64,000 bases of DNA from Chitinophaga sp. Ak27 (GTDB taxonomy: Bacteria > Bacteroidota > Bacteroidia > Chitinophagales > Chitinophagaceae). The stretch spans positions 248,001-312,000 of the forward strand of contig NZ_JABAOB010000009.1 of the NCBI RefSeq assembly GCF_012726295.1, read 5' to 3'. Below the pieces are notes generated by a model that saw only the letters and a program-made list of their open reading frames with translations, had not been told where the DNA came from and searched no databases. Position 1 is the first letter of the stretch. Every line of letters starts with the position of its first letter. Positions 42,560-52,525 of this stretch are shown here, in pieces. The translations under genes were made by a program, and so were the position numbers.

Positions 42560-44629
42560 ATGACAATGGCTAAATACTGGCGCTTCCTGCCGCTGCTGGC
42601 GGTGGGGTTGACTGCTTATGCAAACAACACTCCGGAGGAGGACAAGGAAGTGAACAGGAAAAATGTGATACGCCTGGTAATGAAGCGTATCAATAATGAG
42701 CACTATGCTCCCAAAGCGGTAGACGACCAGTTTTCCCGTATCATTTGGAAGAAGTACCTACAGGCGTTGGATGCCAATAAAAACACGCTGCTGCAATCCG
42801 ACATTGATGCATTGCGCAAATACGAAACGTTGATAGATGATGAGCTGACAAATCCTTCCCTGGAATATTTCAACGCTATCTATTCCGTGTCTATGCAGCG
42901 TTTGCGGGAATTGCAGGAAGTATACCGTACCATTCTGGCGCAACCGATGAATTTTAAGGTGAAGGAAACCATACAGCCCGATCGCAGCACTGCTGCGTAT
43001 CCCGCCGATGAAGCTGCCCGCAGGGAAGTATGGCGTAAAAGCCTCAAGTACCAGGTATTGAAGAAGATGTTGGAGATACAACAGAAAGATAAAAATAAGA
43101 CCGATGCAGTAGCCGAAAAAGAAGCAAGGAAGTCTGTGTTGATGTCTACCGATGGATTGTTTAAAAGTCTCCTGAGCAACACCGCTTCAGATGATCGTTT
43201 CAGCGCTTATATGAATACGATTACCCTGGAGATGGATCCGCATACCAACTATATGGCGCCTATAGATGCCAGCTTAAGGGAGTCGATGCTGACGCATCGA
43301 TATTATGGATTGGGGCTGGAGCTCACCTCCAAAGAAGGCGACATTGTAATCAAGCGGGTGATGCCCGGAGGCACTGCCGCCCGGAGCGGCTTGCTGCACG
43401 TGGATGACCGTATCCTTAGCCTGAGCGATGAAAAAGGTGCGATGATAGATATTACCGGGATGAGCATTGTAGATGTATCGAAGATGATCAGGGGAGAGAA
43501 TAATTCAACGCTGAAATTGTTGGTGCGTAAAAGCACCGGTACGGAGAAGGAGGTAACGGTAGTGCGGGGAGAAATCAAGGAAGATGGTAATGCGGCAAAA
43601 AGTGCCGTAATTTCAGACGGCGCCAGGAAGATAGGTTATATCCAGTTGCCGGAGTTTTACCTGGATCAGACAAGGCCCGATGGCGCCCATTGTGCCGTTG
43701 ATGTAGCAAAGGAAGTAGAGAAATTAAAGCAGCAGCAGGTAGATGGTATCATCGTTGACCTGCGGGGTAATCCTGGTGGTTCGCTGGACCAGGTAGTAGC
43801 TATGACCGGCTTGTTTGTGAAGACAGGTCCGGTGGTGCTGGAGAAAGACCGTACGAGGATAGGGAGCTATCCTATCCAGAATGGCGATAAGCCGCTGTAT
43901 GAAGGGCCGCTGGCAGTAATGGTAGATGAAGGCAGTGCTTCCGCTTCCGAAATTTTCTCCGCTGCCATACAGGATTATCGCCGGGGTATAATTATAGGAA
44001 GTCCTTCCTCTTATGGAAAAGGCACCATGCAGATTACCTTGCCAATGGGTAAGGTGGGGGATGCTGCCAAGGGAATTCCGGATATCAGTTATGGCAGCCT
44101 GGCATTGACCATCAAGAAATTTTACCGCATTAATGGGCATACGACCCAGCTGAATGGCGTAATACCCGACGTTATTTTCCCCAGCCGCCGGGCTTATGCC
44201 AGGATAAAAGAGCGTGACAATGAAAGCGCCCTGGTAGCCGATACCATTGAAAAGGCCTACTATATGCCATATCCCGGTGATGCGGAGCTGAAGAAAGTGG
44301 CTGCTGCTGCGCAGGATCGTATTAACCGCGACAGCGCATTCAACGTGGTAAAACGTGATGTAGAGTGGCTGCGGGCACATGATACACCGGTATATAGCCT
44401 GGAGAAAAATGCTTTTAAGCAACAATTAAATGAAATCCAGTCGTATAACGATGCTATTGACAAGGCCGTGAAGTTACCTGCAGATAAACAACTGACTATA
44501 AAAGGCACCTCCATAAAAGATGCAACACCGGACAACCTGGCCAAATACCAGGAATGGATGAATAACTATACGAAGGACAGGTACCTGGCCGGAACAGTAG
44601 ACATCCTGGCGGATATGATAGGGAAATAG
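42560..44629 (+). CDS. Carboxy-terminal processing protease (S41, Prc/Tsp type)
   Basis: A 690-residue periplasmic protease, similar in size to E. coli Prc. Signal peptide about MAKYWRFLPLLAVGLTAYA; N-terminal helical domain (VDDQFSRIIWKKYLQALDAN), a PDZ domain (LGLELTSKEGDIVIKRVMPG, TAARSGLLHVDDRILSLS), and a Ser/Lys catalytic dyad in VDEGSASASEIFSAAIQDYR and SSYGKGTMQ. A C-terminal DUF3340-like segment follows. Prc/Tsp cleaves proteins with exposed C-termini; in Pseudomonas it takes part in proteolysis of FecR-type anti-sigma factors. It is next to an ECF/FecR pair and shares that system's promoter motif. Confidence 0.93.
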   Translation: MTMAKYWRFLPLLAVGLTAYANNTPEEDKEVNRKNVIRLVMKRINNEHYAPKAVDDQFSRIIWKKYLQALDANKNTLLQSDIDALRKYETLIDDELTNPSLEYFNAIYSVSMQRLRELQEVYRTILAQPMNFKVKETIQPDRSTAAYPADEAARREVWRKSLKYQVLKKMLEIQQKDKNKTDAVAEKEARKSVLMSTDGLFKSLLSNTASDDRFSAYMNTITLEMDPHTNYMAPIDASLRESMLTHRYYGLGLELTSKEGDIVIKRVMPGGTAARSGLLHVDDRILSLSDEKGAMIDITGMSIVDVSKMIRGENNSTLKLLVRKSTGTEKEVTVVRGEIKEDGNAAKSAVISDGARKIGYIQLPEFYLDQTRPDGAHCAVDVAKEVEKLKQQQVDGIIVDLRGNPGGSLDQVVAMTGLFVKTGPVVLEKDRTRIGSYPIQNGDKPLYEGPLAVMVDEGSASASEIFSAAIQDYRRGIIIGSPSSYGKGTMQITLPMGKVGDAAKGIPDISYGSLALTIKKFYRINGHTTQLNGVIPDVIFPSRRAYARIKERDNESALVADTIEKAYYMPYPGDAELKKVAAAAQDRINRDSAFNVVKRDVEWLRAHDTPVYSLEKNAFKQQLNEIQSYNDAIDKAVKLPADKQLTIKGTSIKDATPDNLAKYQEWMNNYTKDRYLAGTVDILADMIGK

Positions 44630-44701
44630 CCCGGACGCATGAGTTCTCGGGATTTTAGCCTATTTTCGCGTTGATAAATATACGGAGGGGGCCAAGGGGA
44701 T

Positions 44702-45253
44702 ATGTATCAACCAAATTCGATGGAGCCGGCTGCGTTTGAGGAGTTATTCCGCAGTCATTATTCTTTTTTATGCGCTACCGCTTATTATGTAGTAGAAGAT
44801 GAAGATACAGCCAAGGATATTGTCCAGGACTTCTTTCTCTATTGCTGGGACAAGCGCTTTATGATCCAGATTACGCAAAATTTTAAAAGTTATGCCGCCC
44901 GCGCCGTACGTAATGCTTGTCTGAACTACCTGAAAAAAAAAGGTAAAGTCATTTTCAATGATCCATCCACTTTTGTGGATGATGGGCTTCCGCCCCCAGA
45001 AGATGACAAGGAACTTGAAGAAACACGAAATGCCGCCCTATGGGCGGCTATCGGCCGTTTACCTGTACAGCGCCAACGTATTTTTTTACTCAGCAACCGC
45101 GATGATCTTAAATACAAAGACATTGCCGACCAGCTGAATATTTCTGTTAATACCGTCAAAACACAAATCAAACTAGCTTACCAATACCTGAGAAAGGAGT
45201 GCGAGTGGATGATCATTTATATCTCATTTTTATTTTTTTTAGATAAATATTGA
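44702..45253 (+). CDS. ECF sigma-70 factor
   Basis: A 183-residue ECF sigma factor of the Bacteroidota FecI/SusC-linked type: region 2 (FEELFRSHYSFLCATAYYVV, DTAKDIVQDFFLYCWDKR), region 4 (LPVQRQRIFLLSNRDDLKYK, DIADQLNISVNTVKTQIKLA). Followed after 49 bases by the fecR anti-sigma gene, with the ECF-type promoter in that gap. Its own upstream region has no copy of that motif. A box TATTTTCG (44661-44668) matches the vegetative TAnnTTTG consensus at seven of eight positions, so it is probably made constitutively at a low level. Confidence 0.95.
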   Translation: MYQPNSMEPAAFEELFRSHYSFLCATAYYVVEDEDTAKDIVQDFFLYCWDKRFMIQITQNFKSYAARAVRNACLNYLKKKGKVIFNDPSTFVDDGLPPPEDDKELEETRNAALWAAIGRLPVQRQRIFLLSNRDDLKYKDIADQLNISVNTVKTQIKLAYQYLRKECEWMIIYISFLFFLDKY

Positions 45254-45258
45254 TTTCC

Positions 45259-45288
45259 CTTCACCCTTTTTTAAAACGCGGTTGCCTT
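45259..45288 (+). promoter_or_regulatory. ECF-sigma-type promoter before fecR
   Basis: CTTCACCCTTTTT (45259-45271), 10 bases, TTGCCTT (45282-45288), identical in box sequence and spacing to the copies at 42470 and 52701. The fecR ATG (45303) is 15 bases after the -10-like box, so the transcript leader is very short. Confidence 0.82.
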
Positions 45289-45302
45289 TAATACAGATCG
45301 TT

Positions 45303-46442
45303 ATGGATACACCAGGCAAGGACATAAATTGGGACAAATTACTGGATGCATTGGAAAATGCGGATGCGGCCTCTTTGAATGAAGAGGAGCAGGCCATGTT
45401 ACGGGCAGCCAGCGAGATGAGGAGCCGGGTACAATCGGCAGACAAGTTCCCAACAGAAGAAGGATGGCAGCGATTTGTCGCAGCACGTGACAGCAGGCCA
45501 ATGAAAGTAAGCTGGAGAAAAAGGGTAACCATAGCGGCTGCCATAGCAGTGCTGGTAGGAGGAACAGGACTATGGTGGCAACATCACCGCTCCACCCGCC
45601 AATCTTTCGGCCTAATGGCCAAAGCGGATCTGAAACCATCTGTACGGCCACAGATCCACTTGTCTAATGGAAAGATAATGATGCTGGATAGTGCCGGCGC
45701 CGCGGTACAAAATGTGAATGGTACCGCTATCAGGGCAAATAACAACGAAGTGGTATATGAGGCGGGTAACAATGGAACCGCCCCGTCACAGCAGGATACC
45801 CTGGTTGTACCCCGGGGAAATATCATCCGGGTGGTATTGAGTGATGGCACCAAAGTTTGTGTAAATGCCGAATCAGAATTAGTATATCCTTCCGGCTTCC
45901 ATGGAGCCAAGCGGGAAGTAGAGGTGACAGGAGAGGCGTTCTTTGAGGTGGCGGCTAATCCGCAACAACCTTTCATCGTACATGCAAAAGGGGTGGCCAT
46001 CAATGTATTGGGTACCGCTTTCAATGTAAATACCTATACGGTGAGTGTACAAACCACCCTTACATCAGGTAAGGTCAATACTATAGCGGATGGACAAAAT
46101 GTGGTGTTATCACCCGGACAGCAGTCCATTTATAACAGTCAAACGAAAATATTACAACAACAGACGGTAGATACCAGAATCTTTACAGCCTGGAAAGACG
46201 GCGATATTTATTTTGAAGAAACAAGTTTATCAACCATTTTGAACAGCCTTGGGCGTAGCTTCGATTACGAATTTAAGTTTGAAGATGCATCATTAGAAAA
46301 ATTAAGTTTTACACTGGACATGCGTACGCCGGAAGATCTGCAGCAAGTGCTGGATCGTATCAGTCTCACCAACGGCGATGTTAAATTCCGGGTACATGGC
46401 AGAACCATTTATGTAAGCCGTTCCGGGCAAACAGGGAAATGA
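45303..46442 (+). CDS. FecR-family anti-sigma factor
   Basis: A 379-residue inner-membrane protein. Cytoplasmic N-terminus (about 1-70) that should hold the sigma factor, one transmembrane helix at about 80-96 (VTIAAAIAVLVGGTGLWW), then periplasmic FecR domain (QDTLVVPRGNIIRVVLSDGT, YPSGFHGAKREVEVTGEAFF, GTAFNVNTYT) and a C-terminal DUF4974-like secretin/TonB-short region (ETSLSTILNSLGRSFDYEF). ATG at 45303 is chosen because the longer frame begins within the promoter's second box. It should relay receptor occupancy to the sigma factor and may be cut by the neighbouring S41 protease (inference). Confidence 0.94.
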   Translation: MDTPGKDINWDKLLDALENADAASLNEEEQAMLRAASEMRSRVQSADKFPTEEGWQRFVAARDSRPMKVSWRKRVTIAAAIAVLVGGTGLWWQHHRSTRQSFGLMAKADLKPSVRPQIHLSNGKIMMLDSAGAAVQNVNGTAIRANNNEVVYEAGNNGTAPSQQDTLVVPRGNIIRVVLSDGTKVCVNAESELVYPSGFHGAKREVEVTGEAFFEVAANPQQPFIVHAKGVAINVLGTAFNVNTYTVSVQTTLTSGKVNTIADGQNVVLSPGQQSIYNSQTKILQQQTVDTRIFTAWKDGDIYFEETSLSTILNSLGRSFDYEFKFEDASLEKLSFTLDMRTPEDLQQVLDRISLTNGDVKFRVHGRTIYVSRSGQTGK

Positions 46443-46525
46443 AAAAAATCGGGTAGAAACACTACAACAGGCTACTGTCATGTGTAAGGCTACACAGGGA
46501 GTTTAATCTTTAATATCAAACCAAA

Positions 46526-49500
46526 ATGAAAAAAATGTTGGGCTTACCTTCATTCAGGAGGGTCATGCAAGGCCATGCCGTGCCACTACTGCTACTAAGC
46601 TTTTTATTGCTGGTTACCGGTATTGTACGGGCGCAGAGTAGTTATTCCGTGCTGGACAGCCGGATCACGTATCATGCCAGCGGCTTGCCTTTACCCACGG
46701 TGCTAAAAGAGATTCGCGCCATCACGAAGCTGCGGTTTACCTATAACAATGACCTGGTGCGTAAGGGACCAGCAGTAACCGTGGACCAGAAGAATGGTAC
46801 GCTCCGGGAACTGTTGAAACGGGTATTGGCCAACAGCGGTCTTGAGTTTGTGGAGGACCTGGGCGGTGTAGTCATTTATGCCGAAAAGCCAACACCGGCT
46901 AGTGAAAAGATTTCCGAAAAAGAAGTGGCATTCCGCGTATTGGGGCAGGTCTATACAAATGATGGAGAGCCGCTGGCAGGAGCTACCGTGCAAATCCTGG
47001 GCTCTAGGGATGGTACTACTACCGCAACAGACGGTGTATTTTCCTTATGGATGACGGATCATCAGCAATTCCGGGTGTCTATGCTGGGTATGAAAACGGT
47101 AGTGCGTACTGTAACGAGAGCGGAGGCGGAGAAAGTATTTATGAAAATAAAGCTGGACACAGCGGCACAGGCGATCAGCGAAGTAGTAGTAAACGGGTAT
47201 CAGAAAATCGATGCCCGTATGTCTACTGCTGCTGTGTATACCCTGACCGCTGCAGAAGCTTTGCAGCCTGGCGAAACTTCTATCGATAAGATGTTGCAGG
47301 GCAAAGTACCGGGCCTGATGATCCTGAATTCTTCCGGTAGTGTGAATGCCCGTCCTACCGTTCGTATGCGTGGTACCTCCACTTTTGTAGGGAATGCCAG
47401 TCCGCTCTGGGTAATCGATGATGTGGTAAGGCCTGACCCGGTTGATATTTCTGCTACCCAGTTAAATAACGTGATATCCGATGCCCAGACAGGTGACTTT
47501 TCCTTGATAGGAGGGGCTATCAGCGGCTTGAATCCCTATGATATTGAAAAAATTACTTTCCTGAAAGATGCTGCTGCTACTGCTATTTACGGTGTACGTG
47601 CTGCCAACGGAGTGATCGTAGTAACAACCAAAAGGGGGAAAGCAGGCCCCATGCAGGTATCTTACAATACCAGCCTTTCATTTCAGCAACGTCCTTCCTA
47701 TAGTAATCTCAACCTGATGAATTCTCAACAGCGGGTGCAATTATCCCGGGAGCTGTATGCCGGCGGATTATTGCAAAATACCAGTAATGGCCTGGCGGAG
47801 AATATTTCATATGAAGGACTGTTGCAGGCGCTCAACTCCAGGCAGATTACAGAGCCTCAGTTTAAAACAGCAGTAGGTAAACTGCAAACTAATAATACCG
47901 ACTGGTTCAAGCTGTTATTCCGGAATGCGTTTAACATGACTCATTCGGTGAGCATGGGTGGAGGCGCGGGTAAAACTACCTACTATGGTTCGCTTAGTTA
48001 TACCGATGGTAAGGGAGCCGCACAGTTAGATGGCCTAAAACGATATACCGCCGATCTGGCCATCCATTCAGAGGCTACTAAAAGATTGACGCTGGATTTC
48101 AAGTTAATGGGTAACTATAGTGAGTCAAAGGGATATTACGCAGGCGTAAATCCATTGAACTATGCGTTACAAACTTCCAGGATATTGGACCCCAGTGTTA
48201 TCTACCCAGTGAATATCTCAGGCAACGGTGTTTTACCCAAACCCCCTCCAATTACATTTAACATGCAGAATGAGTTGGCGCAAACAGAAAACAATAATAG
48301 CATAAGATCTATGACGGTGGGGTTGGTGATAAGTTATAAAATCGCCAATGGCCTGGTGTTCCGGAACACGTCCAGCGCAATTACCGATGCCGCCGAATCC
48401 ATGCAGGCGGCTTATGAAGGCAGCAAAGCGATATCGGACAAGCGGGGCTGGAATCTGGGATTTGAACCAAATGACAAGCAGTTGGCACAATCGCCTATCC
48501 CCTATGGTGGTATTGCAACAATAGCCAATCAGAATGTACTGACACTAAATACCCGTAATATGCTGGAATATAATACAGGTCTGTTTAAAGGGCGCGACCA
48601 GTTTATTGCCTCAGCGGGGGTGGAAATTAACTCCAGCCAAATAAAAGGAGTATCTTCTACGCAACCGGGGTATTTCCCTGACCGTGGCATGGCCTTTTTC
48701 CCAAGCCCCGCGAGCATGTTTGCGATTGGCAGAACTACCCTTACCAGGGTGTTGACCAACACGCTGTCCATGTTCGGTACCGCCACCTATAGCCTTAATA
48801 GCCGGTATATTTTCAGTGCTACGGTGCGAACAGATGGTTCCAACAGGTTTGGTCAGTATTCCAATGCTAAGTTCCTACCCAACTTCGGCCTGGCAGGAAA
48901 ATGGAATGTTGCCAGTGAATCGTGGTTACAAACCAGCCGGATTTTTAGCGGACTCGATTTAAGAGCCACCTTTGGTACCCAGGGAAATGTTGTGTCGGCT
49001 GTAGGCCCAGAGCTGATTGCCAGCTATCTCCCTGTTACAAAGGATAATTACAACCCGATTACAGGAGTACCATTCTTGAATATTAAAAGTTTACCTTACC
49101 CTGAGTTACGTTGGGAGAAAACGTACCAGTGGAACTTTGGCGTAGACCTGTCTTTATTCGACCGCCGTGTAAATGTAAATGCAGACTACTATATCAAGCA
49201 TAGTAAAGACCTGATTGTTAGCCGGATACTGCCATTCGAATATGGAATTGCTGATATGTATAAAAACGCAGGGACACTTACCAACCAGGGGCTGGAAATT
49301 CATCTCGGCGTAGAAGCGATACGTAGCAAGAACGTTAATTTAACATTGAATTTTATTAATAGTAAGAATTTTAACCAGATTGGCACAAATGATTTCCATA
49401 ACAATTATGCAGACTATCTGACTGGCCGGGCATTTGTTCCGGGGCGGCCGATCAGCGGGTTTTATTCCTATATATATACCGGGCTGAATGGAACTAATGG

Positions 49501-50116
49501 CCTTCCTACTTTTCACATTCCGGGCGACAAAGCAAACTTAGACGACCCCACTACCTTCCTGGTATATTCGGGTCAGCTTCAACCTGTATTTAATGGTAGT
49601 TTCTCTACATCATTCAGGTATAAAAGTTTCGCCACGACAGCAGAATTTTACTACGCACTGGGTGGGCATAAACGCCTGAATCCATTAAGCACGCAGGTGC
49701 AGTCAAACAATGGCGTGCCTACGCCTTTTACCAATGTGAGTAAGGAATTGATTGACCGTTGGCGTAAGCCAGGTGATGAAAAGGTAACTAATGTGCCAGC
49801 CATTGTTGATGTTACTACCAATACTTTCTATGGAAATTTCCCCGACGATGTATATGCTGCCTACAATCAATCAGATCTTCGCGTAGTGAATAGCAGCTTT
49901 ATGCGTTGCCGGAGCTTCAGGCTTGACTACTTCTGGCCACAGCAGATGGTAAGAAGAATAGGAGTGAAAAGTATCACTACTGGGTTGTTTATTAATAACC
50001 TGTTTACCGTGGCAAGCAGCAAGCTGCATGGACAAGATCCGGAAATTGATGGCGTTGGCACCACCGCGTTGCCTATTACCCGGCAGTATGGCTTCAATAT
50101 GAATGTGAACTTTTAA
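46526..50116 (+). CDS. SusC-type TonB receptor with STN signalling domain
   Basis: A 1196-residue outer-membrane transporter and signal transducer. Signal peptide (to RAQS at about 37), STN domain (about 45-110: LPTVLKEIRAITKLRFTYNN, TLRELLKRVLANSGLEFVED), carboxypeptidase-regulatory-like domain (VLGQVYTNDGEPLAGATVQI), TonB plug with TSIDKMLQGKVPGLMILNSS and EKITFLKDAAATAIYGVRAA, and a beta-barrel. The STN domain contacts the FecR periplasmic part in related systems, so this receptor can activate the local ECF sigma factor. The SusD gene follows 9 bases later. Substrate unknown. Confidence 0.95.
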   Translation: MKKMLGLPSFRRVMQGHAVPLLLLSFLLLVTGIVRAQSSYSVLDSRITYHASGLPLPTVLKEIRAITKLRFTYNNDLVRKGPAVTVDQKNGTLRELLKRVLANSGLEFVEDLGGVVIYAEKPTPASEKISEKEVAFRVLGQVYTNDGEPLAGATVQILGSRDGTTTATDGVFSLWMTDHQQFRVSMLGMKTVVRTVTRAEAEKVFMKIKLDTAAQAISEVVVNGYQKIDARMSTAAVYTLTAAEALQPGETSIDKMLQGKVPGLMILNSSGSVNARPTVRMRGTSTFVGNASPLWVIDDVVRPDPVDISATQLNNVISDAQTGDFSLIGGAISGLNPYDIEKITFLKDAAATAIYGVRAANGVIVVTTKRGKAGPMQVSYNTSLSFQQRPSYSNLNLMNSQQRVQLSRELYAGGLLQNTSNGLAENISYEGLLQALNSRQITEPQFKTAVGKLQTNNTDWFKLLFRNAFNMTHSVSMGGGAGKTTYYGSLSYTDGKGAAQLDGLKRYTADLAIHSEATKRLTLDFKLMGNYSESKGYYAGVNPLNYALQTSRILDPSVIYPVNISGNGVLPKPPPITFNMQNELAQTENNNSIRSMTVGLVISYKIANGLVFRNTSSAITDAAESMQAAYEGSKAISDKRGWNLGFEPNDKQLAQSPIPYGGIATIANQNVLTLNTRNMLEYNTGLFKGRDQFIASAGVEINSSQIKGVSSTQPGYFPDRGMAFFPSPASMFAIGRTTLTRVLTNTLSMFGTATYSLNSRYIFSATVRTDGSNRFGQYSNAKFLPNFGLAGKWNVASESWLQTSRIFSGLDLRATFGTQGNVVSAVGPELIASYLPVTKDNYNPITGVPFLNIKSLPYPELRWEKTYQWNFGVDLSLFDRRVNVNADYYIKHSKDLIVSRILPFEYGIADMYKNAGTLTNQGLEIHLGVEAIRSKNVNLTLNFINSKNFNQIGTNDFHNNYADYLTGRAFVPGRPISGFYSYIYTGLNGTNGLPTFHIPGDKANLDDPTTFLVYSGQLQPVFNGSFSTSFRYKSFATTAEFYYALGGHKRLNPLSTQVQSNNGVPTPFTNVSKELIDRWRKPGDEKVTNVPAIVDVTTNTFYGNFPDDVYAAYNQSDLRVVNSSFMRCRSFRLDYFWPQQMVRRIGVKSITTGLFINNLFTVASSKLHGQDPEIDGVGTTALPITRQYGFNMNVNF

Positions 50117-50125
50117 AACGAGCGT

Positions 50126-51634
50126 ATGAAAAAGATAATAATCATCGCCTTAGCAGGATTAAGTATGATGTCTTGCAAGAAATTCCTGGAAGAACGGTCA
50201 CAGTCAGATGTTATCCCAAAAACGACTAAAGATTTTGGAGAGATTTTGTACACCAATGGTTATCCAACTACCAGCACGCTGATGCAGCCTTACCTGGTGA
50301 TGATGGATGATGATATCCAGTGTTATAATGGCCCTGCCATTGCAGACCAGCAGGCAACGATCACTGTCAATGCAGGTGCTTTTCAATGGCAACCAAATTT
50401 TATTGATGTATGTAACCGAGCTGGTAGCAGTGATGCAAAAAACTTCAATTCATGGGGTGTTTATTATCAGATGATCCTGGGCGCGAACGTTGCCCTGCAA
50501 TATCTTGATAATTCTGTTGGCAGCGCCGCTGAAAAAGCCCAGTATAAAGGAGAAGCCTATACGTTGCGGGCATTCTATAATTTTATGCTGGTAAATTTAT
50601 ATGCGAGGCCGTATAACGATTCCGCTACTACGCCTGATAAAAGCATCGGCATTCCGCTTAAATTAGATGCCAATCTCTCTGAGGTATTGCCTAAACAGAA
50701 TACGGTAAAAGAGGTATACACGCAGATTACGAAGGACCTGGACAGCGCTATTTATTTTCTCAGCCAGGATAAATCGGAGCGGAAGTTATTCCGTATTTCG
50801 CATGTGGCGGCACATCTGCTGGCCAGCCGGGTATATTTGTATATGGAGCAGTGGGATAAAGTAATTGAGCACGCCAACTATGTGATCGATTATCATCCGC
50901 AGTTGATGGATCTTAGTACCTGGGGTGATCCGGATATGACTGAAAAGCCAATTGTGGGTATTGGGAATGTAGAAACCATCTGGTATTATGGCTCAGTATC
51001 GGAGCATACCGTAACCGGCACATCCGGTGCCTATGATGTGTCAGCCGACCTGATGAGCAAGTTCGAACCGAACGATCTCCGGAATGGTATTTATTTCTTT
51101 GTTACGCCAGATGTGTTGAAAGAATATGTAACTCCTGACTTCTTACAGCAGAAGAACTTAGACAGCAACGTTCCGAATAGCCAGGGCCAGATAAATATGG
51201 GAAGCAGCTGGCGTAGTTCCGAAGCGTATCTCAACAGGGCAGAAGCATATGTACAGTTATATAAAACCAAAGGTGATGCGGGTGCAGCACAACAAGCTCT
51301 AAATAGTTTGAATACGCTTCGCGCCAAACGCTTTAATACAAATAGTTTTATTCCCTGGACGATACATCCGGCAGAGGTATTACTGCAAATGTGCCGCGAC
51401 GAGCGCAGAAGGGAGTTATTTGCTGAAGGCGCCCATCGCTGGATGGATCTGAGGAGATATGGCATGCCAGCCATCACACACTATTATGCGCCGACACTGG
51501 GAGGAGGAAACCAGGTTTTTACTTTGCCCAGGCGCGATCCGCAGTATGTATTGCCTATTCCAAATGATGTATTGCTCCGGAATTTGTCTTTGATTCAAAA
51601 CCCCCAACTGGGCAACTTAAGGCAACCACAATAA
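50126..51634 (+). CDS. SusD/RagB-type surface lipoprotein
   Basis: A 502-residue lipoprotein: signal peptide with LSMMSC (Cys17), CKKFLEERSQSDVIPKTTKD at the mature N-terminus, then a RagB/SusD fold of TPR helices (AEKAQYKGEAYTLRAFYNFM, VNLYARPYND, LNRAEAYVQLYKT) and the C-terminal CRDERRRELFAEGAHRWMDL motif, which is a SusD signature. Partner of the STN-SusC encoded 9 bases upstream. Confidence 0.95.
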   Translation: MKKIIIIALAGLSMMSCKKFLEERSQSDVIPKTTKDFGEILYTNGYPTTSTLMQPYLVMMDDDIQCYNGPAIADQQATITVNAGAFQWQPNFIDVCNRAGSSDAKNFNSWGVYYQMILGANVALQYLDNSVGSAAEKAQYKGEAYTLRAFYNFMLVNLYARPYNDSATTPDKSIGIPLKLDANLSEVLPKQNTVKEVYTQITKDLDSAIYFLSQDKSERKLFRISHVAAHLLASRVYLYMEQWDKVIEHANYVIDYHPQLMDLSTWGDPDMTEKPIVGIGNVETIWYYGSVSEHTVTGTSGAYDVSADLMSKFEPNDLRNGIYFFVTPDVLKEYVTPDFLQQKNLDSNVPNSQGQINMGSSWRSSEAYLNRAEAYVQLYKTKGDAGAAQQALNSLNTLRAKRFNTNSFIPWTIHPAEVLLQMCRDERRRELFAEGAHRWMDLRRYGMPAITHYYAPTLGGGNQVFTLPRRDPQYVLPIPNDVLLRNLSLIQNPQLGNLRQPQ

Positions 51635-51646
51635 TTATAGCTGATC

Positions 51647-52525
51647 ATGCAAAAACGAATTTTTATGCATCGTTTCTCTCTTCGTAATATCCTTATCTTA
51701 CTATTGCCATTATTGTGGTGGACAGTATCTTCCTGCAAAAAGGAAAAGGTGATGGCCGATACGGTACCTGACTTCTATACTTTACCACAGGGTAATCAGC
51801 CTTACGATGATTCTATCGTAGCATTTCACAAAAAGTATGGCTCTTATATCCTCTACAAATTTACACAGCAAGACTTAAGATACGATTACACCTGGATTAT
51901 CAGAGTCATTGCTCCCCCCGGGAATCCTGCTTATATAGCTAACACACTGCAGTTCTTTAAATCGCAGTGCCTTGATTTCTACCCGGAGAGTTTTTTACAG
52001 AAAACAATGCCGGTACGGATCATGCTGGCAGCTTCTCTTGATACATTTACCCGCTTACTCCCAGATACTGCCAGATCTTATGGCGGTTTTGTCGCCACCA
52101 GCAGGATGCTCTGTATCGGATGGACAGATAGTACGTTGATGCATTTGTCGCCTGCGCGGTTTAAGGAAACAAGGGGATTCGCGCACCGGGCTTATGCCTG
52201 GCAAGCGGCACAAGCGGGATCGCTGAAAATACCTGCCGACTTTATGAAGTATATTCCGGACAGCTACCTCAGCGTTCCCTGGGATGTAAGAACCATAGGC
52301 CTCGTGGAACAGATAAACCTGATTGATGATGGAGACCGGAATGTAGCATGGGATTTTGCCGCTTTTGTAGGCATGATTACCAGGCATTCAAAGGCGGAGC
52401 TGGATACTACTTTTTTGAGCCCTTCCTATGATACCAAAGGGCTGATATTGGCTAAATACAATGTCGTTATCAGGTATTACAAAGAGCAGGGTATCGACCT
52501 GCAAGCTATTGGGAACCTTCCCTGA
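51647..52525 (+). CDS. Degenerate zinc-metallohydrolase-like lipoprotein
   Basis: A 292-residue lipoprotein with Cys30 in WWTVSSCKKEK. The region IVAFHKKYGSYILYKFTQQD resembles the SusC/D-associated 'substrate import-associated zinc metallohydrolase' lipoproteins. In the place of their HExxH motif this protein reads RGFAHRAYAWQ (176-186): only the second His (His180) remains, so zinc hydrolysis is unlikely. It lies directly after SusD (12 bases), the usual position in this kind of locus. An alternative start is the ATG at 51665. The family link is moderate and based on position and overall pattern. Confidence 0.6.
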   Translation: MQKRIFMHRFSLRNILILLLPLLWWTVSSCKKEKVMADTVPDFYTLPQGNQPYDDSIVAFHKKYGSYILYKFTQQDLRYDYTWIIRVIAPPGNPAYIANTLQFFKSQCLDFYPESFLQKTMPVRIMLAASLDTFTRLLPDTARSYGGFVATSRMLCIGWTDSTLMHLSPARFKETRGFAHRAYAWQAAQAGSLKIPADFMKYIPDSYLSVPWDVRTIGLVEQINLIDDGDRNVAWDFAAFVGMITRHSKAELDTTFLSPSYDTKGLILAKYNVVIRYYKEQGIDLQAIGNLP

